Assembly: GCA_949358305.1 (NCBI GenBank)
Contig: OX442315.1
Location: 8,396,427-8,460,426 of the forward strand
Direction: 5' to 3'
Source of the DNA: Strigamia acuminata
Lineage: Eukaryota; Arthropoda; Chilopoda; Geophilomorpha; Linotaeniidae
Length of the DNA stretch: 64,000 nucleotides
The position numbers and the translations under genes were made by a program. The notes under the pieces were generated by a model. That model was not told the DNA's origin. It saw only the letters and a list, made by a program, of their open reading frames with translations, and ran no database searches. This document shows, piece by piece, positions 54,886-64,000 of the stretch (positions are counted from its first letter, which is position 1; the number at the start of each line of letters is the position of its first letter).

Positions 54886-55405
54886 TGTGAAAATCGGATG
54901 ATTTTACGAGTAAATTGTTGTTCTTTATTAATAATTGTGTTTAGTTATATTATTTGATTTGTATTGTTGTTTTAATATTTTTATTTTGATTTGTGCATTT
55001 GATTTCGATTTTATACTTTAAATATGTTTTATTCTCACCAAATTGTCTAAACTTTATCTTTATAATTGGAATGTTAATTCGCTAATCCCTTCAAGAATGT
55101 TATATTCCTCCAAAAGTTGTGAGCGCTCGTCATTGGTCTTTCGAGCGCGTCATTTGCATTTTATCACCTTGTGGGTGTTTGTGATTGGTTCTCCGAACTC
55201 GTCATTTACATCACCTGTTTCCTTTATGAATTAAATAAAGTTAGTGTACTTTTTTACCTTAAACTGTGTGGTCGTGCTTTCTTAAAACTCCAACGCCATT
55301 TTGAATCTCAACACAATTTTCAACCTGATCAACATTTGTATCCAGAGAACTTTAGGATTTGTTTGGTAAATTTGAAATAACTTTTATTTTACTTCAAGTT
55401 TAACA
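54886..55405 (+). repeat. BEL2 5' LTR
   Basis: TGTGAAAATCGG to TTTAACA, 520 bp. Confidence 0.93.
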
Positions 55406-55463
55406 TTGGTGCCGAAACCCGGGAACATTTTAAATTCCGAATTCATCTAAAAATCTACTAAAA

Positions 55464-58400
55464 ATGGTGAGAAATTTCGAGTTAAAAGCCAAAGCATTCC
55501 GAGCGGCCATGATGGTCACAGAAACACTTTTGACCACTATAACCACTGCGCTGAATGGGCGAGCTGCAATTCCGCTAGCCACAATCGAATTATGGCTGCA
55601 ACAGCTCGAACAAAAGCAGAAGCGAGTGCAACTAACGTTTGACGCCACACTGGATCAAGCAAGAAGCGACCAAGAGATCGACAACACCGTGTTAGCACTC
55701 GACGCACTGGAGGACCGCTTGGCCGCATCAAAAGCCGATTTAGGCAGGTACACTCATGCGAATTACCCACCTAATTTACCCCAGAATCTACGACCGAACG
55801 TGGACGCACAACCAGCGGCGGACTTCGACGCGCTAGCGGCGGCTATTACCGCAGCAGTGACGGCGGCAACACCACGCACGACGCCGACGAACGGTCAACC
55901 ATTCATCAAACGTAAGCCACTTGAAATACCTAAGTTTGACGGACGTAAGCCAGAAGAATGGGGAGGGTTTTGGAAAACGTTTTCGATCCAAGTCGGCGAC
56001 GACGAGCAACTGGACGGAACGAATAAACTTTTATATTTAAGAAATTACCTGGTTGGAGAGGCGCTCGACGATATAAAAGCACTCGAGATCACCGTAGGAA
56101 ATTACACCGTCGCAATCGCACGTCTGCAGAAGAAATACGGCGATAAAATCGTGCTCGAGAACAAATACTTGTCTAACCTCATAAATTTGCCATCTGTTAG
56201 CAGCGAGCGAGATCGAATAGGTTTACAGAAGCTGCACAGACACGTGGAAGTCAACATAGAAAATCTAGCCAACATCGAAGTACCACTGGCGGAAATACAG
56301 CGGACCATTTTTCCCGTGCTGTCGTCTGCTGTTCCACGCAGTATCATCATGGAATATGACAAAGACTGTGATGGAGAGCGATCGATAACGAGGTTAATGG
56401 ACTGGTTGAGCGATCACATCGCTAAACACGCCAAATACGACATGCTGAAAACCCAATCGAAGCCAGAAACGTCTCACAACAAAACGTCGGAAAAAGACAG
56501 CAATCCTTTCAACAAAGGACGATTTAGTCGAAAAGAAAAGGAACCTCGATCGGGATCAGCAGCACAACTATCGGTAATAATAATGAAATGCCAATTTTGT
56601 GATTCTGCAAATTCCCTTTTTCTGCAGCTTTTTACGTCTCTCCTCCATCGTGAGTGGGCAACAGCCCACTCACGATGGAGGAGAGACGTAAAAAGCTGCA
56701 GAAAAAGGGAATTTGCATGAGATGCTTGGGGAAAGTGCCCCACAAGACTGAAGAATGCAGGACTCGCATGAAATGTTACAGCTGTGAGGGAGCACATCAC
56801 ACCCACGTGTGCGACACACCAAAAGCTACAGAAGCCGGCGAGGGAATCACCCACACCAACGCAGTCGTCACCACCTGTCCACCCAAGTCCGAATTTTTGA
56901 TGGTGCAGATGGTGAAGATGGCCGGACCAACGCACTCAACTTTGGGAGTGTGCTATATCGATAAGGGAGCCCAACGTACCTTCATACGATCTGAGTTGAC
57001 TAAAAAACTGAATTTGAGAATTTTAGGCACTGAAACGATAAATTTGGCCGTGTTTGGGCAAGAGCCCAGATCAGAAGTTCGCAACAGAGTCGAGTTAGTC
57101 CTCAGTCCCGCCAACTCGAAGTCGCCAGCAGTTACAATTGAAGCCATCGAAGCTGACCACGTCACGTCCACTCCTGGAGAACAACCGAACAAACAACGAA
57201 GAAAAATCGAAGTGGCCTGCAAGCAAGTTGCGTTGCATTCGAAGGAAGTGGACTTGCTAATTGGAGTGGACCATTACTGGCGAGTGATGACTGGACAGAC
57301 AGAATTTTTGGAAGATAATTTGATTGCTGTGAAAACAAAGTTTGGTTGAACACTACACGGACAGACCACAAACGGAACGAGAGTCATTGCTGCACCGGTG
57401 AGAATTAATAAAATTACACTTACTCCATCAACAGATGATCTCTTGCGCCGGATGTGGGAACTGGAACCGATAGGAGTCCGTCACGAGTCGGTCGAAACCA
57501 ACGACGACGTTGAAACGTTGGAAAAATTCGAAAAGGCCATCAAGTGGACGGGATCAAACTACTCAGTGGAACTGCCGTGGATCGTGAACAGCAACGAGTT
57601 GGACGACAACTATCGAGGCGCCGAACAACGTATCATGTCCCTAATCCGTCGTTTCAGAAAACAACCCAACTTGTACCTGGAATACAAAAAGGTCATCGAC
57701 GAACAGCTGAAATCAGGCATCGTTGAAGAAATTCCAAATCAAACGGCGACAGGACCCATTTACTACATGCCACACAGCCCAGTCATCAAGGAAGAACGCG
57801 TAACCACGAAATTAAGAGTAGTATTTGACGCATCTTCACATCGGAAAGGACATCTCTCCTTGAACGACTGCTTGTCGAAAGGTATCAACTTTTTGCCGTC
57901 ATTAGTATTTGTGCTGTTGGGATTTCATCTCGGAAGAGTGGCCATCGTGGGAGACATCAAGAAAGCGTTCCACATGATCGAGATCGCCTTGAAGGACCGC
58001 GACGCAACGAGATTCTTCTGGATTGATGAGAACTGGGACGGTGTAGGAAAGGCACTGCTGAAAATACTGCGACAAACTCGAGTATTATTTGGCGCTACTC
58101 CGAGCCCATTTCTGTTGAGCGCGACCATCCGACACCACCTGCGCAAATTCGAGAAACAGTACCCCAACACTGTGAAGTTGCTGTTGCGATGCCTGTACGT
58201 GGACGACTTCATCTCTTCACTCAAAAACGACGTTGAAGCGCTGGTAACATTCCAACAAGCTAATCTGATTTTTGTAGCAGCCGGCATGGAACTCACCAAG
58301 TGGCAGACCAATTCGCCAGAACTAAGAACAAAATTTCGCGAGGAAAATCCCACTGACTCTCAGCTGATGTCAGATGAAGAGACCAAAGTGTTAGGAGTCA

Positions 58401-60763
58401 AGTGGAACCCAAACTCGGACGAATTGGGTCTGGCGGTTGAGGAAAATTGCCCACCTTGCAAGAAAACAACAAAAAGGGAAGTAATAAAGATAACGTCTCA
58501 AATATTCGACCCTTTAGGATTTGCCACGCCATTTACGGTAACTGCACGAATATTCTTCCAATCCCTGTGGCTCAAGAACCTGCCATGGGACGACGAATTA
58601 GGCAACGAGTTGCTCACTAACTGGAAAAAATGGACAAACCAAATTCCTATGCTAAAATGCATTCAAGTTCCACGATGGCTAGGATTGGACGAGTTCGACC
58701 AGTGTGAAGTGCACATATTCTGCGACGCGAGTCCAAAGGCATACGGAGCAGTGGCGTACATTCAGAACAGTAACGGTGACTTTATTGAAACTTGTTTTAT
58801 ACTTTCAAAGTGTCGTGTGGCTCCTGTCAAACCTCTAACTCTACCACGCCTCGAGCTCATGGGAGCACTAATTGCTGTGCGCCTCTCCGACCAAATCAAG
58901 GAGCTGGTGACACCAGGTGAAGTGTTTTTTTGGACAGATTCACAAATATGTCTTCACTGGATCAAGAATACGTCCAAACGACCGCCAACCTTCGTCCACA
59001 ATCGAGTCTTAGAGATAAGAGAAAAATCGAAAATTGAAGAATGGAAACACGTGCCTGGAATTGAAAATCCCGCTGACCGCTTAACGAGAGGAATGGATGC
59101 GGAAGCGATGATTGCCGACCGACTTTGGTGGCAAGGACCGGACTGGCTGCGCGGAAGCCGCCAGAATTGGCCAAAGGTGTTGCCAGATACAGTCGAGGAG
59201 CAAGACGATGAAGAAACTGCAGAAATTCACGTCGAGGCGGTGCAAACAACAACAACTAATATTTTTCCATTTGACAGGTTTGGATCGCTGTCAAAGGCAA
59301 TCCGAACGCTGGCATGGGTTTTCAGGTTCACAGACAACGCTAGAAGACAACAAATGGACGCCAGTCAACGCGATCAAGGTCCATTGAGGGCAGCCGAGCT
59401 GAAACGTGCGAAACTCAGCTTAATTGGAATCGCACAAAAAGAAGTTTATGGCCGAGAAATCGAAAGGATGAAAAATGGCAAGCCAATTCATGGAGAATCG
59501 AAGCTGCGAGACCTGAATCCACGACTAAACGAAATGGGACTGATTGAGCTGCGAAATAGATTGCATGAGTCGCGAGACTTGCCCACTGCAACACAACCTT
59601 TGATTTTGCCCCCTAAACACAAACTTACGGAACTAATTTTGCAATTCTCACATTTACAGGTCCTCCATTGCGGACTGACATCCACGCTATCCAAATTTCG
59701 GGAAAACTACTGGACTCCATCCGCAAGGAGGACCTTGAAGAACATGTTGGATCGTTGCGTCGTCTGCAAAAAGATCAACGGACGATTGATGCGGGAAGTG
59801 CCGGGCGCCCTCCCAGCCGACAGGACGTCAAAAACTCAACTGTTTGCAGTCACCGGAGTCGATTTTGCGGGACCAATAATAGTAAAGGGACTTAAAACTA
59901 AAGCGTACGTAGCTGTATTTACATGTGCAACGATTCGAGCCGTCCACTTGGAATTGGTGCCCTCGCTAGCAACAACAGACTCTTTGGGAGCGTTCGAGCG
60001 TTTTATTGGTCGCCGAGGGCTCCCGAAGACGATGTATAGCAACAACGGGACTACATTCCACCGCGCCCACAAAGAACTCGCCTCACTCTTAAACCACACG
60101 AAGGACGAGACGTTTCGAAATTACTTGGCGCAAAGGGGCATCGATTGGAAGTTCATCGTCGAAAACGGACCGTGGTGGGGCGGGTTCTGGGAGAGGATGG
60201 TGCAAACGGTCAAGAGATGTTTAAGAAAGGCTATCGGCTCGGCGCACTTGAACTTCTATCAACTCGGAACTTTTCTCGTGCAAACCGAAGCAGTCATAAA
60301 TCGCAGACCGATCACCTACGTGTATGACAACCCAAACGAAATTGAGCCACTTACGCCCGCGCACTTTTTGACCGGCGTGATGTTGACTCATCTACCTGAC
60401 TCGGGAGCAACAGACAGCATCGAACCGACTCAGAAGGAGTTTGTTCGACAATGGCGCTACCAGCAACGCGTATTACTCTCGTTCTGGAATCGTTGGTCTC
60501 GGCAGTATTTGACAGATTTAAAAATTCAAACGGGCAAACCAGGCGTGCAAGAACTCCAGTTGAACGACATCGTCATAATCGAAGAGCCATTTAGACCACG
60601 CCTAAAATGGAAAATGGGTCGAGTGGTTGAAGTTAAGCGAGGTCGGGATAACAAAATCAGATCGTGTGAAATGGTGCTCGCCAGTGGAGAAAGGATGCGT
60701 CGACCGATACAACGTCTTGTGCGTTTGGAAGTGGAGCCAGTCAGACCTCGCCCGGCAGTGTGA
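55464..60763 (+). pseudogene. BEL2 gag-pol, multiply disrupted
   Basis: Gag runs 55464-56600, then a 110-bp palindrome replaces part of the first zinc knuckle and shifts the frame. It resumes in another frame at 56654 (remaining knuckles and protease), meets a TGG-to-TGA stop at 57347-57349, and is open again from just after it to 60763 (RT with YVDD, RNase H, complete integrase). Two active-site changes are visible: the protease reads IDKGAQ, where BEL1 has IDGGAQ, and the integrase second catalytic Asp is Asn (MYSNNGTTF, codon 60041-60043; BEL1 has SDN). BEL2 has the A that BEL1 lost, so its integrase C-terminus is in frame. This copy cannot make working enzymes. Confidence 0.93.
56607..56716. 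repeat. Perfect 53-bp palindrome inside BEL2 gag
   Basis: Arms 56607-56659 and 56664-56716 are exact reverse complements around AACA. The right arm is the normal gag sequence; the left arm is its inverted copy and replaces about 20 bases present in BEL1 (around 1447-1466). Confidence 0.95.
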
Positions 60764-61278
60764 AAATCGGATGATTTTACGAGTAAATTGTTGTTCTTTA
60801 TTAATAATTGTGTTTAGTTATATTATTTGATTTGTATTGTTGTTTTAATATTTTTATTTTGATTTGTGCATTTGATTTCGATTTTATACTTTAAATATGT
60901 TTTATTCTCACCAAATTGTCTAAACTTTATCTTTATAATTGGAATGTTAATTCGCTAATCCCTTCAAGAATGTTATATTCCTCCAAAAGTTGTGAGCGCT
61001 CGTCATTGGTCTTTCGAGCGCGTCATTTGCATTTTATCACCTTGTGGGTGTTTGTGATTGGTTCTCCGAACTCGTCATTTACATCACCTGTTTCCTTTAT
61101 GAATTAAATAAAGTTAGTGTACTTTTTTACCTTAAACTGTATGGTCGTGCTTTCTTAAAACTCCAACGCCATTTTGAATCTCAACACAATTTTCAACCTG
61201 ATCAACATTTGTATCCAGAGAACTTTAGGATTTGTTTGGTAAATTTGAAATAACTTTTATTTTACTTCAAGTTTAACA
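60759..61278 (+). repeat. BEL2 3' LTR
   Basis: 520 bp; the only difference from the 5' LTR I see is G to A near 61141. The gag-pol stop codon lies at its third to fifth base. Confidence 0.93.
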
Positions 61279-61283
61279 GTAAC

Positions 61284-61560
61284 CCGTGAACGATATGCAA
61301 ATTATCGTGTTAAACAAATTACTCGGGCATTGGTAATCCTGTATTGGCAATATCTTTTATACCGGTAAGTCCATAGAAATGTTTACCTGGTGGTTGGTAC
61401 CACCGACAGCGATTTAAAGCACACAATTAAATACTCGGCGCCTGATCACGAGATCTTGTCGTCGTAAGGCATGCTGGCGGATGGAGTCTCAACAACTCCA
61501 GCGACGTTCTTTCAATTGTCGTGACGGTCCCCGCCCAATTAATATTTATATAACAATTCA
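61284..61560. repeat. Structured direct repeat, unit B
   Basis: CCGTGAACGATATGC onward to CGTAAGGCATGCTGGCGGAT and GTGACGGTCCCCGCCC, matching unit A at both ends but diverged between. The following 61560-61994 shows only a 68-codon frame (61606-61812) that I do not recognise. Confidence 0.55.
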
Positions 61561-61994
61561 TTTGTTATATTACATTAATCACTTTACTTTTATTCATTTG
61601 AAAACGTGGAATATTCTGCCGAATATTCCCAGTTATACGAAGGACTCTTCGTATTATTAGATAATCGAGCTGCGGACCAAATACGTCTCCGTAGCATTAT
61701 TTGTGACGATGCCGCAAAGTCAGCCGTATCCCTCTGGCTTCGCCCGGATCCTCAACCAGTTGATGCCGCCTGCTTACACGCGTCAAGAACCCAATTATGT
61801 TATTATAAGTAATAAATATGTTATGTCACACTAATACTGTAAGTTATTTCTGCTCAGTCACGTATTCACATTTGTAAAAACTTCCGTAGCTTATCTCGGT
61901 TAGGTTGTTGCTACTCTTAGCAACGTCTTGTATAAACCGATAAATTATCTATCTCAATTGGCTAATAAATTAGCCTAAAAGTAGAATCGTCACA

Positions 61995-62440
61995 ATTGAT
62001 AAGAATTTAACAAAAATTGTCAAAAATTGGACAAAAAAAATCAAGAAAATGTAAAAAAAAAAAAGTAAAAAAACACAAAAATTTACAATGATTCGATACA
62101 AATGGTCAAAAAAATAACCAAAACAAACAAATAATTAACAAAAGTTTACAAATAATTGACCAAAATTGAAAAATAATTGATCAAAATTAAAAAATAATTG
62201 ACCAAAATTGAAAAATAATTGACCAAAATTGAAAAATAATTGACCAAAATTGAAAAATAATTGACCAAAATTGAAAAATAATTGACCAAAATTGAAAAAT
62301 AATTCACCAAAATTGAAAAATAATTGACCAAAATTGATAAAATGTGGCAGAAATTTAAAAAAAAGTATCAAAAAGTATCAAAGTATCAATATAAAAAATA
62401 TCAATCAAAGATATTTAGATTTACGTTGATGGTTGAGGGC
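61995..62440. repeat. Duplicated AT-rich segment with 21-bp minisatellite
   Basis: About nine units of ATTGACCAAAATTGAAAAATA between 62150 and 62335. On the minus strand this gives an artefactual FFNFGQL repeat frame. The sister segment at 12541 has about three units. Confidence 0.85.
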
Positions 62441-62538
62441 TTGAGGCGCATCCGGCCATACCTGTGAACTTCACCGCGACTGTTTAACAGAAATATCTAA
62501 AAATCAAAGCAAAAAAAAAATCCTGTTTGATTTTTCCC

Positions 62539-62784
62539 CTAAATTTTATTTTCTGATAAATCAAATCGGTTTGTGCTCTGTGATGTCTCAATTTTCCTCT
62601 TTTTCCGCTTTTTACTTCCATCTTCGACCAACTGCACCTCGTTCTCCTCTTTAACCGACGTGTTTTGATTGGATTTACTGGCGTATAATTTACGCAAACT
62701 CTTGTTAATCATATTATTGTTCTCCACTTCAACGTAATTCTCGTTATCGGATGAAAAATCGGGCGAAGGCACATCTCCACCCCT
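62539..62784 (-). CDS. Probable last exon of an unknown nuclear-type host gene
   Basis: A minus-strand acceptor TTTTAATAG at 62785 is followed by an open frame of about 81 codons (RGGDVPSPDFSSDNENYVEV...) ending in a stop at 62539. The C-terminal half has SKKRKKRKIETSQ, a basic cluster like a nuclear localisation signal, preceded by acidic Glu-rich stretches. A truncated paralogue at 17516-17646 keeps the frame. Upstream exons are not identified. The protein is unrecognised; it may have been part of a chromatin or transcription protein, but that is a guess. Confidence 0.4.
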   Translation of the reverse strand, partial: RGGDVPSPDFSSDNENYVEVENNNMINKSLRKLYASKSNQNTSVKEENEVQLVEDGSKKRKKRKIETSQSTNRFDLSENKI

Positions 62785-62918
62785 CTATTAAAATAAAAAC
62801 AAATCAAACACCATTTTTAAAACTCAATTTCTTCTCTAATTTCACCAATTTGGTCGCCTGCTTTCGTTAACGATAACTTCAAAAACTAAAACAAAATTTA
62901 AAAAAAAAAAAAAATTAA

Positions 62919-63182
62919 TTACCGTATTTTACCAAATAAGAGTCGCCCTCGAATTATAGCCGCCCACAAATAGTAGCCGCGGCCGAGATAGGCGACTTGG
63001 TATAAGAGCCGCCCTCGAATAGTAGCCGCGGCTATATACGTTCACTGAACGTAATAGTACGATATTGGCCACTATTTAAAATAAGAGCCGCCCCAGAATT
63101 GGAGCCGCCCCCGAATGAAAGCCGCAGCTCAAAGTGGCAGTTTTCAATAAGAGCCGCGGCTCTTATTTGGTAAAATACGGTA
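62919..63182. repeat. MITE with GCCGC-rich interior
   Basis: TTACCGTATTTTACCAAATA at the left, its reverse complement at the right (24-bp terminal inverted repeats), TA flanks. The interior has many direct and inverted AAGAGCCGCCCTCGAAT-like units. Confidence 0.85.
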
Positions 63183-63227
63183 AATAAATTTAAATAATAT
63201 AAAATATCCACTCAAATCACCTTTTTC

Positions 63228-63400
63228 TGAAGTAAATCAGTTTGGGCAATTGGAGGTAACACAATGGGAATAAAGTCGAGCCTCGTTATAACGAAGCGCA
63301 AGGAACCCGAGAAATCGCTTCGTTATAACGAAAGATCATTATATTAAATTTTTTAACCCTCAGAAGGACAATCTTCAAAGACGAGGCTTTGGTGCCCACA
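63228..63400. repeat. Duplicated segment with pogo-type palindrome (second copy)
   Basis: Matches 18640-18800 with few differences. Confidence 0.6.
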
Positions 63401-64000
63401 ATGTACCTATTTGGGGACAAAATAATTAAATTCGAAAGGCCGGTAGCTTGTTGTGACCCGACTGGACCGGGGTCAACGAAGAGTTTCTCTCGTGACCTCG
63501 TTTCGGGTGTAAGGGGAGCCGCAAGCGCGTCTCCCTTCCCTCAGTGCATTGACATCTAGTCAATGGACAGGCGTCTGCCCTGAGGGAGTGGGGATGGCTC
63601 GTCCACCCCACCATTGGGTGATTCTGGTCACCTGTCAACCCCGCTTTGTGCAAAGGAATGTGCCTTGCACTGAGCGGGCAGAACCAACACAACCATCAAA
63701 CAAGAAACACACGAGAAATCTACCGTCCTACCGATCAGGCCTAAGTCAAGCACTAGGAGTGACCAGGGACAAAGGATATATTCTTCGTGAGTACATTTGA
63801 TTCGTGTTAACCTCCGCAGAGTAACCTGCGTGATAAGATTACCGCGCTGTTTTAGCACACCCGCTAGAAACAGCAAACACCACTCCAGTTTAGCGAGTTG
63901 TGCAGACAAACGGTCGCACAAGCCTAAACTGCAGTAAAACCACGACGAGCGTTCCCGCCGCTGTGTGATCGCCGGGAGCCAGAAGAGTCCGCCGCTGTGT
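63401..64000. other. G+C-rich end of window, nothing identified
   Basis: Clearly richer in G+C than the rest. Overlapping open frames of about 83-97 codons on both strands lack any recognisable motif. The words CGCCGCTGTGT occur twice near the end (63957 and 63990). It could be the start of another LTR element continuing beyond the window. Confidence 0.3.

Larger units (their letters stand above)
54886..61278 (+). mobile_element. BEL/Pao LTR retrotransposon BEL2 (defective)
   Basis: 6393 bp, 520-bp LTRs (54886-55405, 60759-61278) with a single difference seen, target duplication GTAAC (54881-54885, 61279-61283). Coding region is closely related to BEL1 but broken in several places. Same primer-binding site as BEL1. 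Confidence 0.95.
53855..61994 (+). mobile_element. Solo-LTR-like element (about 1.74 kb) split by BEL2
   Basis: Ends TGTGATGATT and AATCGTCACA (10-bp imperfect inverted termini) with ATTG duplicated on both sides (53851-53854, 61995-61998). The sister segment at 12380 shows the uninterrupted site (AGAAATTGATAAG). Without BEL2 it is 1742 bp, contains a TATATAA box at about 54210 and no recognisable coding frame. Near its middle it carries two direct structured units (about 54650-54875 and 54876/61284-61540). A large solo LTR fits best; a non-autonomous TIR element is the alternative. Confidence 0.6.

Noticed and set aside
62135-62371. 78-codon frame with FFNFGQL repeats on the minus strand
   Set aside because: Pure translation of the 21-bp AT-rich minisatellite; no start context, no homology, unit number varies between duplicates.

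Overview
The window is animal nuclear DNA: GT-AG introns, about 38-40% G+C, and dense Ty3/gypsy, BEL/Pao and Ty1/copia retrotransposons plus mariner- and pogo-type MITEs. This mix fits an arthropod or another small invertebrate. I cannot name the species. There are no rRNA or tRNA genes, no CRISPR and no bacterial operons.

Layout. (1) 1-6115: a nearly intact BEL/Pao element (BEL1), starting inside its 5' LTR. (2) 6281-7761: a small non-autonomous LTR element. (3) 8003-9914, 11292-12191 and 19533-21018: three copies of a spliced gene for a small, very hydrophobic membrane protein. No copy has a long ORF; the exons were found by aligning the copies. (4) 12698-17371: a frameshifted mag-like gypsy on the minus strand (Gypsy2), inserted in a segment whose sister copy lies at 53.5-62.7 kb. 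(5) 21042-34438: a 13.4-kb gypsy (Gypsy1) in the 3' UTR of membrane-gene copy 3. It has an intact gag-pol, a spliced third ORF in the env position, and a tail-anchored-type ORF inside each LTR. (6) 34.4-39.5 kb: a foldback element, a pol fragment, and the tail of one DEG/ENaC channel gene directly followed by the start of another. (7) 39502-53698: a 4.7-kb tandem duplication; each unit carries a dead and an intact secreted cysteine-rich peptide gene. A copia element with an open gag-pol and identical LTRs sits in unit 2 only. (8) 53855-61994: a solo-LTR-like element split by a second, defective BEL (BEL2). (9) 62-64 kb: a 21-bp minisatellite, a probable minus-strand host exon and a MITE.

Reading the locus together. 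Host genes occupy little of the window. Insertion order can be read from empty sites: the pogo MITE entered intron 2 before the membrane gene was triplicated, the small LTR element and Gypsy1 came after, and copia came after the 4.7-kb duplication. The likely expressed host products are the membrane-protein paralogues and the duplicated cysteine-rich peptide. The DEG/ENaC pieces look dead.
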